This document shows positions 1 through 8,207 of a stretch of DNA of 21,324 bases, one piece after another. Source of the DNA: CAYPTY01 sp965659005. Lineage in GTDB: Bacteria; Bacteroidota; Rhodothermia; Balneolales; Balneolaceae. The DNA is taken from positions 1 through 21,324 of the forward strand of contig CBFHVG010000076.1 in the NCBI GenBank assembly GCA_965659005.1, given 5' to 3'. Below the pieces are notes generated by a model, which was not told the origin of the DNA, made no database searches, and saw nothing but the letters and a program-made list of their open reading frames with translations. Numbering within the stretch: the first letter of the stretch is position 1; every line of letters begins with the position of its first letter. Made by a program: the position numbers and the translations under genes.

Positions 1-747
1 CTTGAAATGAGGAGAGTAGAAGGGGATGGGTTTGTCGATTTAATATTCATAAATAAGAATATTTATCCTGTCACAATTGAATTGAATCTTGAAACAAGTA
101 ACCTGAGTAGCGGCCGAAGATCCCCGGTAAGTGATGTAATAAAAGGACTCAGTCAAAAAAATGTTATTCGTCTAAATATTGAGGATTTACGAAAACCCTA
201 TAGTATAGAGACCAAATACATTTGGTATAAAGGGAATATTTTTGCTCAACATGATGATAAAGTTCTTTACAAATTCCCATACAGAAGGGGAACATCATAT
301 AGATTAGATCAGGGATATAACGGCAGTTTTTCGCACACAGGTGATAATAGCTATTCGCTTGACTTTTTTATGCCTGAAGGCTCACATATACATGCCGCTA
401 GAGAAGGAATTGTAATTGATGTAATTCAGGATAACAGAGGCGGAGGAATTGAAGAAAGGTATAAACAACTGGCCAATAACATTACCATTCTTCATGAAGA
501 TGGGACAATGGCTGATTATTCCCATTTAAAATATATGGGTGCAAAAGTTCAGGTTGGTCAACGAATCAGAGCAGGTCAGTTCATTGGATATTCAGGATCA
601 ACTGGATTCGTAACTGGCCCTCATCTGCATTTTAAAGTAAAAAAGGCTAAAATTGGAGGTGGATTTACATCAATACCCATTCGGTTCACTTCTCAAAATG
701 GCATTGTTGATATGCTGCAGGTTGGGCAAGAGTATCTTGCTTATTAA
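1..747 (+). CDS. M23 family metallopeptidase (5' end outside window)
   Basis: Zinc endopeptidase of the LytM/M23 type, a family that cleaves peptidoglycan cross-bridges or activates amidases in the periplasm. Counting from the first ATG at 7, the peptidase core runs from about residue 95 to 235. The likely metal ligands are H110 and D119 (in the longer-spaced form of the HxxxD motif, followed by an FMPEGSHIHAAREG-like strand), with H173 in YSHL and H206/H208 in the PHLHF motif. The reading frame is open to base 1, with two further codons before that ATG and no signal peptide in view, so the gene most likely starts upstream and this is its 3' part. The N-terminal 90 residues look like a beta-rich accessory domain. 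The gene ends 2 bases before the stop of the convergent SPFH gene. The M23 call is firm; the substrate is unknown. Confidence 0.88.
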   Translation, partial: LEMRRVEGDGFVDLIFINKNIYPVTIELNLETSNLSSGRRSPVSDVIKGLSQKNVIRLNIEDLRKPYSIETKYIWYKGNIFAQHDDKVLYKFPYRRGTSYRLDQGYNGSFSHTGDNSYSLDFFMPEGSHIHAAREGIVIDVIQDNRGGGIEERYKQLANNITILHEDGTMADYSHLKYMGAKVQVGQRIRAGQFIGYSGSTGFVTGPHLHFKVKKAKIGGGFTSIPIRFTSQNGIVDMLQVGQEYLAY

Positions 748-749
748 TT

Positions 750-1676
750 CTACTCATCCAGTCTATTAAGTCCAAGTCCCTCAATCATAGCATCGTAATT
801 GGTAATATCAGTTGGTATAATGATGCTATTCTCTTTTCTGCCGAGTCGAGAAAGAACACCAATATATTTCTCAGCCAACTGAAGTTGTAGTGCTTCTTTA
901 CCTTTTTCCGATGATACAGCATCAGCAATTTCTTCAATGGAAATGGCTGTAGCCTCAGCAAGAGCTTCAATTTTTTGAGCAACCCCCTCAGCTTGATTAA
1001 TTCTGGACTGCATTTCACCCTCAGAAACATTAATGATTTCCTGCTTTAGACCTTCTGCATCATTAATGGCTGATTCTTTAAGACCTTCAGATTTGGCTAC
1101 GATCGCACGCTTATCCCTTTCCGCTGTCATTTGGCGCTCCATAGCTTTCTGTACTGTGCGTGGAGTAACTATATTCTTTATCTCATAGCGGTGAACTTTA
1201 ATACCCCATGCTTGCTCCATCTCAACAAGCACATCAACAACAGCCTTTGACATGTAAGCTCTTTCTTCAAACGTTTGATCCAAGTCCATTGTACCTATGA
1301 TGGATCTGGTAGTAGTCTGTGCAAGCTGTACAGCTGCAAATCTATAATTTGTTATTCCATAGGCTGCATTCACCGGATCTAAAACGCTTAGATAGATAAC
1401 GCCATCTACCTCTACCTTGACATTATCCTTAGTGAAGCATTCCTGTGGTTCTACTTCAATTGTTTCCTCTCTTAGATCAAGTCTATATGGGACGCGATCG
1501 ACGAAAGGAATAAGGGCATGAAAACCTGGCCCAAGTGACTTATTGTAGTTCCCAAGACGTTCAACCACGAAGGAATACTGATTAGGGACAAGACGTAGTG
1601 ATCGTATAAACTTATAGATCACAAACATTGCGAAACCGCTAAGTAAAAATTGACTAATAATCTCAATAACTGGCAT
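750..1676 (-). CDS. SPFH domain protein, paraslipin/QmcA-like (second of two)
   Basis: Membrane-anchored stomatin-family protein of 308 residues. An N-terminal hydrophobic segment (about residues 4-24) is followed by the SPFH/band-7 domain (about 30-190), with typical family sequence such as VPNQYSFVVERLG, the PGFH turn and TKDNVKVEVDG. A long charged, Ala/Glu-rich coiled-coil region (about 185-260) follows. Proteins of this type oligomerise into membrane rings or microdomains and affect membrane-protease (FtsH) activity; that role is family knowledge. It is the last gene of an NfeD-SPFH-SPFH operon, 10 bases after the upstream paralogue. An AGGA-like sequence lies about 10 bases before the ATG. 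The family call is sure; the cellular role is not determined. Confidence 0.92.
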   Translation of the reverse strand: MPVIEIISQFLLSGFAMFVIYKFIRSLRLVPNQYSFVVERLGNYNKSLGPGFHALIPFVDRVPYRLDLREETIEVEPQECFTKDNVKVEVDGVIYLSVLDPVNAAYGITNYRFAAVQLAQTTTRSIIGTMDLDQTFEERAYMSKAVVDVLVEMEQAWGIKVHRYEIKNIVTPRTVQKAMERQMTAERDKRAIVAKSEGLKESAINDAEGLKQEIINVSEGEMQSRINQAEGVAQKIEALAEATAISIEEIADAVSSEKGKEALQLQLAEKYIGVLSRLGRKENSIIIPTDITNYDAMIEGLGLNRLDE

Positions 1677-1686
1677 TTCTCTATTC

Positions 1687-2631
1687 CTATTTAGCTGTTT
1701 TTGGTTCTGAATCTTTCATGTTACCGCTTACAACACTTGCACCTTCAAAGAATGTTTTAAGGTTGGCGGTTTCAACTGGTAAAACTGAAATTTCAGTGCT
1801 TTCAATAATTTTACCCAACTGATCAATGTATTGATCAATCAGTTTGGTTTTGACGGCTATATTTCCACCTGGTTTTTCAATGGCTTCAGATATTCTCCTA
1901 ATACCTTTTGCTGTTGCACGTGCAATAATTTCAATCTCTTTAGCACGGCCTAATGATTCATTTATCGTCTTTTGCCTTTCAGCTTCAGATTTCAAGATTG
2001 TAGACCGACGTTCACCCTCTGATTCGTTAATTTTAGATTCTTTGTAACCTATGGAATGTGTGATATTTGCTCTTTTTTCACGCTCTGCTTCCATTTGCTG
2101 TTCCATCGTGTCGATAACTTCGTTTGATGGGCGAATATTCTTGATTTCGTATCGAAGCACTTTAATACCCCAAGGTTCAGAGGCTTCATCAATTTCACGA
2201 ACGATATTCTCATTCATTTTTTCTCTCTCAGAAAAAGTATCATCCAGAGTGATCTGACCTATTTCACTTCTCATCGTTGTTTGAGCAAGGTTAACAGCCG
2301 CAGCACGGTAATTTGAAATCCCATAACTGGCTTTGTAAGCGTCCATTACCTTTAAATAAACAAGACCATCTACAGAAACTTCGATATTGTCTTTTGTAAT
2401 ACAGCTTTGGCTGGGAACATCAAGTACCTGTTCTCTCATTTCCTGTCTATAGGCGGGCCTATCAATAAAAGGTACCAGAAAGTGAAAACCTGGTTTTAGA
2501 GTTTTCTTGTACTTCCCAAGACGTTCTTGAATAACTTCTTCCCTCATTTCAACAATGAGAAAAAGCTTCATTAAAATAAAAACAGTAATAACTGTTAGAA
2601 TTAGAGCAATTGTGAATGGGTACTCAAACAT
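1687..2631 (-). CDS. SPFH domain protein, stomatin/paraslipin-like (first of two)
   Basis: A 314-residue paralogue of the downstream SPFH protein with the same plan: an N-terminal membrane segment (about residues 6-26), the SPFH domain (about 30-190, with ERLGKYKKTLKPGFH and TKDNIEVSVDG) and a Glu/Lys-rich coiled coil (about 190-265). It has a distinct polar C-terminal tail rich in Ser, Lys and Glu. Its ATG overlaps the end of the upstream nfeD-like gene by 8 bases, and an AGGG-like site sits just before the start, so translational coupling is likely. SPFH and NfeD proteins are commonly encoded together and thought to interact in the membrane. Retention of two SPFH copies suggests a hetero-oligomer or divided roles; that is inference. 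Confidence 0.92.
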   Translation of the reverse strand: MFEYPFTIALILTVITVFILMKLFLIVEMREEVIQERLGKYKKTLKPGFHFLVPFIDRPAYRQEMREQVLDVPSQSCITKDNIEVSVDGLVYLKVMDAYKASYGISNYRAAAVNLAQTTMRSEIGQITLDDTFSEREKMNENIVREIDEASEPWGIKVLRYEIKNIRPSNEVIDTMEQQMEAEREKRANITHSIGYKESKINESEGERRSTILKSEAERQKTINESLGRAKEIEIIARATAKGIRRISEAIEKPGGNIAVKTKLIDQYIDQLGKIIESTEISVLPVETANLKTFFEGASVVSGNMKDSEPKTAK

Positions 2632-3130
2632 GATCCCTGTTTTTTGGATTTAGTGTTTTCTGATCATTGTTTTCCGGAAGATAGTCAACCGGTTCAACTA
2701 TCCAGGTTACATTGTCCCTGTATTTAATTCTCACCTGTTCACCGGCAGGGATGTTACCTTCCAGTGTTCTGGCTTTCCAGGAAATCCCCTGAAATCTGAT
2801 GCGTCCATTTCCTTCTTCATCAATATCTTCTACAGCTTCAACAATTTGATCCATAGCCTCATAATCCTCATCAGCATATTTGAATGACTCTTCACCTTTC
2901 CAGAAATTCTTAATTAAAGGTCGAATTGCCAGTGTTAGAAGTACTGATACGGTAACCCAGGCACCCATAGCTATCAGTGGATCTTCGAAAAGGCCAAGAA
3001 ATCTCATAACTCCAACAATGAGACCACTCACTCCGAGCAGAAGCGTAAACCCACTAGGAATTAGCAACTCAAGTAGCATGAGAAGAAATCCGCCTATTAT
3101 AAAAATCCAGGTTAATGTTTCGCCATCCAT
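2624..3130 (-). CDS. NfeD-like membrane protein with C-terminal OB-fold domain
   Basis: Short-form NfeD family protein. Three to four hydrophobic segments fill about residues 4-85. A soluble C-terminal domain (about 105-160) follows, ending GRIRFQGISWKAR...IPAGEQVRIKYRDNVTWIVEPV, which matches the NfeD OB fold with its G-x-W-x-A strand. It lacks the serine-protease (ClpP-like) domain of long NfeD proteins. It heads an operon with two SPFH genes, the standard partner arrangement. The ATG at 3130 (MDGETLTW) was chosen. A TTG four codons upstream (3142) is an in-frame alternative; neither has a clear ribosome binding site. The stop overlaps the next gene's start by 8 bases. Confidence 0.88.
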   Translation of the reverse strand: MDGETLTWIFIIGGFLLMLLELLIPSGFTLLLGVSGLIVGVMRFLGLFEDPLIAMGAWVTVSVLLTLAIRPLIKNFWKGEESFKYADEDYEAMDQIVEAVEDIDEEGNGRIRFQGISWKARTLEGNIPAGEQVRIKYRDNVTWIVEPVDYLPENNDQKTLNPKNRDHV

Positions 3131-3239
3131 GGTATGAATCAATTTGAGATAAGCTACGTTGTAGTAGTGCTTAAATATGTCGATACTTGCACATAATTAC
3201 TACCCAAAACCACTTTTATTAAACATTTTCATTAGCTAA

Positions 3240-5018
3240 ATGGCAGAGCAGGATAAGTCAAAAAAATACGATGTTTCATCACTCTGGCATACGATTAAGA
3301 AGATATTTGCGCTATCAAAGCCATATAGGGTTCGCTTCTACTCTGCTACCATTGTGATTTTATTGGCATCCGGTGTTTGGCTTTCTGTACCAATGGGATT
3401 GAGAGAGTTACTTGATGCCGTATTTGAAAAAGCTGACAGCAACCTGTTGAACCTCTTAGCTATTGGGTTGTTTGTGCTCTTTATTCTTCAAGCTGGTCTC
3501 AATTTTGCAGGTAATTACTGGATGGAGTGGGTAGGTGAGAGGGTGGTTACAGATCTTCGAACCAAGGTCTATACTCACTTACATAGTCTTGGATTTCGTT
3601 TTTTTGCAGAAAGAAGACTCGGTGAAATTACATCCCGTTTAACTAATGATGTCGGTTCTATTCGAACAGCCCTTACCAGTTCACTACCACAGATATTTAC
3701 CATTTCATTCTCATTAATTGGATCCATTACCTTAATGGTGATATTAAACTGGAGGCTGAGTGCAGTCATATTTGCAACAGTTCCAGTTGTGACTATTGCT
3801 ACTCGTTACTTCGGGCAGAAAATCAGAAAGCTATCCAAGAACATTCAGGACGACCTAGCCGATTCTACTGCAGTTGCTGAAGATGCGCTTGGTGCCGTTC
3901 GACTTGTGAAGGCATTTGTTCGAGAAGAATTTGAAATACAGAGATACGTTGATGCCATTGAACGATTATTTGAAACAGCCAGATCGAAGGTTGTTCTTAC
4001 TCAGATATTCTGGTCATCAGTGGGTATGATGTTTATGGGTACTCTTGTGATCATATTTTGGTTTGGTGGCAAGGAAGTTCTGGATGGCCGTTTAACAGCA
4101 GGAGACCTGGTCGCATTCATTTTCTATGCTCTAAATATTTCCAGGTCCATTAGTCTGAGTTCTAGACTTTACACAGCGATCAATTCAGCTGCTGGTGCCA
4201 GTGAACGTATCTTTGAATTACTGGATGAGGTGCCTGAGATTCAGAATAAGCCTGATGCCAAACCATTACAGGAAGTGAAAGGGAGTATTCGATTTGACCA
4301 ATTGACTTTCGGATATGAAGATGGTCAGGATGTGATATGTGACATTTCTTTGGAAGTTGAGGCTGGACAAACAATTGCATTGGTTGGACCAAGCGGTGCC
4401 GGTAAAACAACTTTTCTGAATCTGATACCAAGATTTTATGATCCGCAGAAAGGAAGAATATGTGTAGATGGGAATGACATCAGAGATTTTCTGTATAAAA
4501 GCTTAAGGGAACATATATCTATAGTGCCCCAGGATGTTCATTTATTTGGAACTACGATAAAAGAGAATATCAAATATGGAAAATTAGATGCCACTGAAGA
4601 TGAAATCATAAAGGCAGCAAAAGATGCAAATGCGCATGAATTCATAGATAAAATACCCGAAAAGTATGATGCCCATATTGGAGAAAAGGGAGTTAAACTT
4701 AGTGGTGGGCAGCGTCAGCGTATAGCGATCGCCAGAGCTATTCTTAAAAACCCGGAAATTTTGTTGCTGGATGAAGCTACCTCTTCACTGGATAATGAAT
4801 CAGAAGCGCTGGTTCAGGAAGCTCTTTACAGGTTAATGAAAGATAGAACCACATTCGTTATTGCTCATAGATTGTCTACCGTACAGCACGCAGACAGAAT
4901 CATTGTAATGGATGACGGAAAAATAGTTGAGAGTGGTAACCATCAGGAACTCATTGCTCATGATGGTTTATATAGTCACCTTTACAATTTGCAATTCAGA
5001 GACTTCGAGGAAGCTTAG
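3240..5018 (+). CDS. ABC exporter, fused permease-ATPase (MsbA-like half-transporter)
   Basis: Type IV (ABCB/MsbA-like) half-transporter of 592 residues, expected to work as a homodimer in the inner membrane. A six-helix transmembrane domain fills about residues 20-320. The nucleotide-binding domain follows, with Walker A GPSGAGKTT near 383-391, the LSGGQRQR signature near 487, Walker B ILLLDEATSSLD near 505-516 and the switch His in IAHRLST near 543. All catalytic motifs are intact. Family members export lipid A, drugs or peptides; the sequence alone does not say which. No partner subunit gene adjoins it. It is divergent from the nfeD operon (about 110 bases of shared upstream region), and its stop overlaps the stop of the convergent repeat-protein gene by 4 bases. 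Confidence 0.93.
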   Translation: MAEQDKSKKYDVSSLWHTIKKIFALSKPYRVRFYSATIVILLASGVWLSVPMGLRELLDAVFEKADSNLLNLLAIGLFVLFILQAGLNFAGNYWMEWVGERVVTDLRTKVYTHLHSLGFRFFAERRLGEITSRLTNDVGSIRTALTSSLPQIFTISFSLIGSITLMVILNWRLSAVIFATVPVVTIATRYFGQKIRKLSKNIQDDLADSTAVAEDALGAVRLVKAFVREEFEIQRYVDAIERLFETARSKVVLTQIFWSSVGMMFMGTLVIIFWFGGKEVLDGRLTAGDLVAFIFYALNISRSISLSSRLYTAINSAAGASERIFELLDEVPEIQNKPDAKPLQEVKGSIRFDQLTFGYEDGQDVICDISLEVEAGQTIALVGPSGAGKTTFLNLIPRFYDPQKGRICVDGNDIRDFLYKSLREHISIVPQDVHLFGTTIKENIKYGKLDATEDEIIKAAKDANAHEFIDKIPEKYDAHIGEKGVKLSGGQRQRIAIARAILKNPEILLLDEATSSLDNESEALVQEALYRLMKDRTTFVIAHRLSTVQHADRIIVMDDGKIVESGNHQELIAHDGLYSHLYNLQFRDFEEA

Positions 5019-5947
5019 CTATTGTAAGCAACAATAACATCAGAATAGCTCATGTCATTGAGAAGGCCTCTATTATCTAAATCCTGAAGGAAACTTACAG
5101 GTACACCACTGTTATACAATGCAATAATGCCGGAGTAGCTAAAAGTATCCAGGAATTCAGCATCATTTAATTGAGTCAAATAATCGCTCGTAACACCTCC
5201 ATTATACATTCCAATGATAGCGGAATAACTGAATTCATCGAGCATGTCAATTTGGTTCAATGAATTAAGGTAATCCAGTGTAACACCTCCATTGTAAAGG
5301 CCTATGACCGCAGAGTAAGAATACTCGTCCAGGTAGCCAGCTTGTTGCATACTTTGGAGATAATCAGCAGTAACCCCACCATTATACAAGCCAATGATTC
5401 CGGAGTAGGAATATTCATCTAATAGTCCCATGCTTTGAAGACTAGTCATATAATCAACGGTTACACCACCATTATAAAGCCCAATAATTGCTGAATAAGA
5501 ATACTCGGATAAATAACCAGCTTCTTCTAGTTGCTGAAGATAATCCATTGTTACTCCAGAATTATACATTGCAGCTAAACCCGAATTATTGAAAATGTCG
5601 TTATAACCACGTTCTCTGGCCTGTTCATAAAATGATAGTAAACCTCCATTTGCACCATCCAGCTCTCCTAGGACAGGTGCATTAGAAACTGATTCAATTT
5701 GATCGATATTAGTAACAGCATCAACAACTTCTTCTACAGGGTTAAAAGGTGATACATTAAAAATTAGCATCAGCGGTGTAACGATCATGAAGAATATTAC
5801 CACACTACTCTTGAATGATCGGGTAGAAGTTTTTTTGTCCTCTTTATGAAAGATTTCACTATCAGAATGAATCTTTTCGTCCAGATAGGAATCAAGGTCG
5901 AATCTATCTCTTGACTGTTTTGATTTATATTTTGATCTGGATGGCAT
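5015..5947 (-). CDS. Single-pass membrane protein with seven 30-residue repeats (copy A)
   Basis: No family recognised with certainty. The 310 residues divide into three parts. A charged cytoplasmic N-terminus carries FDLDSYL at 16-22. One membrane helix lies at about 48-65, with basic residues before it, predicting N-in/C-out. Seven tandem 30-residue units then begin at 105, 135, 165, 195, 225, 255 and 285, the last cut to 26. The consensus is roughly DYLxxLxxAGxLDEYSYSxIIGLYNGGVT; each unit probably forms two helices, giving an alpha-solenoid outside the membrane. The unit resembles the 'GY..LS.D.L..L..HGVTPEY' repeats seen in many Gemmatimonadota and Bacteroidota proteins (from memory, unverified). 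It lies 7 bases after its paralogue, in one transcription unit. The first unit is the most degenerate. Function unknown; a binding scaffold is plausible. Confidence 0.85.
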   Translation of the reverse strand: MPSRSKYKSKQSRDRFDLDSYLDEKIHSDSEIFHKEDKKTSTRSFKSSVVIFFMIVTPLMLIFNVSPFNPVEEVVDAVTNIDQIESVSNAPVLGELDGANGGLLSFYEQARERGYNDIFNNSGLAAMYNSGVTMDYLQQLEEAGYLSEYSYSAIIGLYNGGVTVDYMTSLQSMGLLDEYSYSGIIGLYNGGVTADYLQSMQQAGYLDEYSYSAVIGLYNGGVTLDYLNSLNQIDMLDEFSYSAIIGMYNGGVTSDYLTQLNDAEFLDTFSYSGIIALYNSGVPVSFLQDLDNRGLLNDMSYSDVIVAYNS

Positions 5948-5954
5948 AACTAAC

Positions 5955-6950
5955 TCAGTTTTGATTTTGAAATTCAGCTACAATCTCTGGAAATGACATT
6001 TCATCAAGTCTTCCTTGATCTACTAATGCTTCTAAAAACTCAATAGTAACACCATTTTCATAAAAGCTAACTACTGCAGGAAATGCTACTTCATCGAGGA
6101 TGTTTGCATCATTAAGATCTTCCAGATAGTCTAAAGTCACATCATTTTGATAGAAGGAAACAACCCCTGGAAAAGCTACTTCATCAAGAATATCTATTTC
6201 TTGTAACTGATTTAAATAAGAAGTTGGAATGTTATTCTCATAGAATGAGGTAATTGCAGGGAAAGATAACTCATCCAAAATATCCACTTCTTGAAGTTCA
6301 GTTAAATACTCTAAAGGGATGTTACTTTGGAAGAATGAATTAATAGCAGGGAATGAAAGCTCATCTAGTATATCAGCAGCTTCAAGCTGTGATAAATATT
6401 CAACAGCTACATTATTCTGATAAAATGATGTGATTGCCGGGAATGACAACTCGTCAAGGATATTAGCATCATTTAATTGAGTCAAATACTCCACTGGTAT
6501 GTTGTTGTCATAAAAGGATTGAGTAGCTGTTGATGAAATTTCGTCTTGAAGTCCAGCTTCTCTTATTCTCTCCAGATAATCGGCATAAGATAAATTTTGA
6601 TAGCCTTGTACCGTTGGGACAGGTGGTAAAACTACTGGCGGTGCTGGAGGAGCTACAACAGTAACAGCATTATCATTATAGCCAAGCAGATCGCCAAAAA
6701 CTCCACCAATATTATTTCTAAGTATGTTATCGGCACGCTGCAATGGGTTAAAAGCAAGTAATGCTATGATAACTACCCCTCCAATTAAAAGACGATTTCT
6801 TCCTTTGTTAGGATTATTTGGTCTTTGTTCATGACGTTCATCAGGAGGAATTTGCCCAACTCTTTCATTTAAGTAGGAATCAAGATCAAAGTCCGGATCA
6901 TCAGGTGATGGACGGTTTTGTTGGTTTTTGTAACGATTATTCTCAGCCAT
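5955..6950 (-). CDS. Single-pass membrane protein with seven 30-residue repeats (copy B)
   Basis: A 331-residue paralogue of the next gene with the same architecture. The hydrophilic N-terminus has FDLDSYL at 21-27. A membrane helix lies at about 54-70, followed by a linker with a Pro/Val-rich stretch at 100-113. Seven 30-residue units start at 124, 154, 184, 214, 244, 274 and 304 (the last has 28 residues). Its consensus differs from copy A: roughly EYLxQLxxADILDELSFPAITSFYxNNV. Thus SFPAI and SFYxNN replace the SYSxII and LYNGGVT of copy A. It begins 64 bases after the PLP-enzyme gene and precedes copy A by 7 bases. No enzymatic motif, lipobox or cell-wall sorting signal is visible. Predicted topology leaves the repeats in the periplasm. 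Function unknown. Confidence 0.85.
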   Translation of the reverse strand: MAENNRYKNQQNRPSPDDPDFDLDSYLNERVGQIPPDERHEQRPNNPNKGRNRLLIGGVVIIALLAFNPLQRADNILRNNIGGVFGDLLGYNDNAVTVVAPPAPPVVLPPVPTVQGYQNLSYADYLERIREAGLQDEISSTATQSFYDNNIPVEYLTQLNDANILDELSFPAITSFYQNNVAVEYLSQLEAADILDELSFPAINSFFQSNIPLEYLTELQEVDILDELSFPAITSFYENNIPTSYLNQLQEIDILDEVAFPGVVSFYQNDVTLDYLEDLNDANILDEVAFPAVVSFYENGVTIEFLEALVDQGRLDEMSFPEIVAEFQNQN

Positions 6951-7014
6951 AATATTTGATCATCTAAAGATTTAACTAAGACGACCACTAGAGAAAATAG
7001 TTGCAATACTTAGT

Positions 7015-7971
7015 TTACCAGGGAAGGTTATCGAGGTCTACATTACCACCCGTTATAATCACGCCTACTTTTTTATTCTGAACATCAATCTTCTTCTCAA
7101 AGAGTGCAGCAATAGGAACAGCGCATGATGCTTCGATGATAATATTCATACGCTCCCAGATAAATCTCATTGCATCAATGATCGATTCTTCACTCACAGT
7201 CACTATATCATCAACATTATCTTTGATGATTGTAAATGGAAGTTCTCCCAGTGATGTTCTTAGACCGTCAGCAATAGTTGCAGTGCTATAAACCGGTTGG
7301 AGTTCACCTTTTCTAAATGAGCGAAAGGCATCATCCGCCAGCTCCGGTTCAGTTCCGATAACCTGAATGGATGGATTTTTTAATTTGGCAGCCAGAGCCG
7401 TTCCACTTAGTAAACCACCTCCACCTACTGGTGTTAAGATGATATCCAAATCTGGATTAGTTTCAAGGAGTTCTAAAGCCGAAGTTGCCTGACCTGCAAT
7501 TATTCTGGAATCATTGTAGGGATGAATAGGTATGGCACCAGTTTCCTTTATAATTTCCTGAAGAGTGCTTTCTCTTGATTCTATGGTTGATGCACAAAAG
7601 GTAATATCAGCACCATAGTCTCTAACAGCACTTACTTTTACCTTAGGAGCGTTCTCAGGCATTACAACATGGGCTTTTATTCCGCGATACTTTGCTGCTA
7701 ATGCCAATGCTTGAGCATGATTCCCAGAAGAATGAGTTCCAACACCTTTTGATGCTTCTTCATCTGATAGTGAAAAAACAGCATTACATGCTCCTCTGAA
7801 TTTGAATGCGCCTACTTTCTGAAAGTTTTCACATTTAAGGAAAACTTGAGTTCCTGCTCTTTCATTTACTTTTTCGCTACTTAGAACTGGTGTAATGTGA
7901 CCATATTTAAGAATGCGATTATGTGCTTCTCTGATATCAGACTGAGTGGGGATAGATATAATGTTTGCCAT
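7015..7971 (-). CDS. PLP-dependent threonine dehydratase / serine racemase-like enzyme
   Basis: Fold-type II PLP enzyme of 318 residues without the C-terminal ACT regulatory domain of biosynthetic IlvA. The Schiff-base lysine is K57 in GAFKFRGA. SSGNH at 81-85 holds the residue equivalent to the re-face serine of serine racemase. The glycine loop GGGG at 183-186 binds the cofactor phosphate. E208, A212 and D214 match the divalent-cation site of eukaryotic serine racemase, and the C-terminal TGGNVDLDNLPW is typical of that branch. Likely reactions are L-threonine/L-serine deamination to 2-oxobutyrate/pyruvate plus ammonia, serine racemisation, or both; the sequence does not separate these. It lies upstream of the two repeat-protein genes on the same strand, but a functional link is not evident. 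Confidence 0.88.
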   Translation of the reverse strand: MANIISIPTQSDIREAHNRILKYGHITPVLSSEKVNERAGTQVFLKCENFQKVGAFKFRGACNAVFSLSDEEASKGVGTHSSGNHAQALALAAKYRGIKAHVVMPENAPKVKVSAVRDYGADITFCASTIESRESTLQEIIKETGAIPIHPYNDSRIIAGQATSALELLETNPDLDIILTPVGGGGLLSGTALAAKLKNPSIQVIGTEPELADDAFRSFRKGELQPVYSTATIADGLRTSLGELPFTIIKDNVDDIVTVSEESIIDAMRFIWERMNIIIEASCAVPIAALFEKKIDVQNKKVGVIITGGNVDLDNLPW

Positions 7972-8207
7972 AGGTGAATTTATTTTACTGATCAGAACTT
8001 AAGAATTCAGTGATTTACATATATGATTTTGTAAAAAATAGTTAGCTGATTTCATTCATTGATGAGATATGATTTATTTAATTGATAATAATATCTAGGG
8101 CATGTATTTCTTTCGAAAAATAGGGTAATTACTAGTTTTTATGCTCTTTTTACCCCTTTTTACTGAATATGTATGTATGCTTGTCTCCTAATATGATTGA
8201 AGCATAA
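7972..8207. other. Divergent intergenic region with an imperfect inverted repeat
   Basis: This 236-base gap separates the divergently transcribed PLP enzyme and propeller-protein genes. No ORF is convincing. An imperfect inverted repeat, with GGGTAA near 8123-8128 facing TTACCC near 8150-8155 and flanking A and T tracts, could form a hairpin or be an operator. TATGCTTG (8176-8183) is one base from the TAnnTTTG box. Both promoters must be here, but I cannot place them with confidence. Confidence 0.3.

Noticed and set aside
1844..2257. Two plus-strand open frames of 67-68 codons inside the first SPFH gene
   Set aside because: They lie opposite a well-supported SPFH coding region and have no recognisable domain; antisense shadows.
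5015..6950. Repeat genes as a recent tandem-duplication or slippage artefact, or a CRISPR-like DNA repeat
   Set aside because: The 90-base units vary freely at synonymous sites and keep the reading frame, so the repeat is at protein level.
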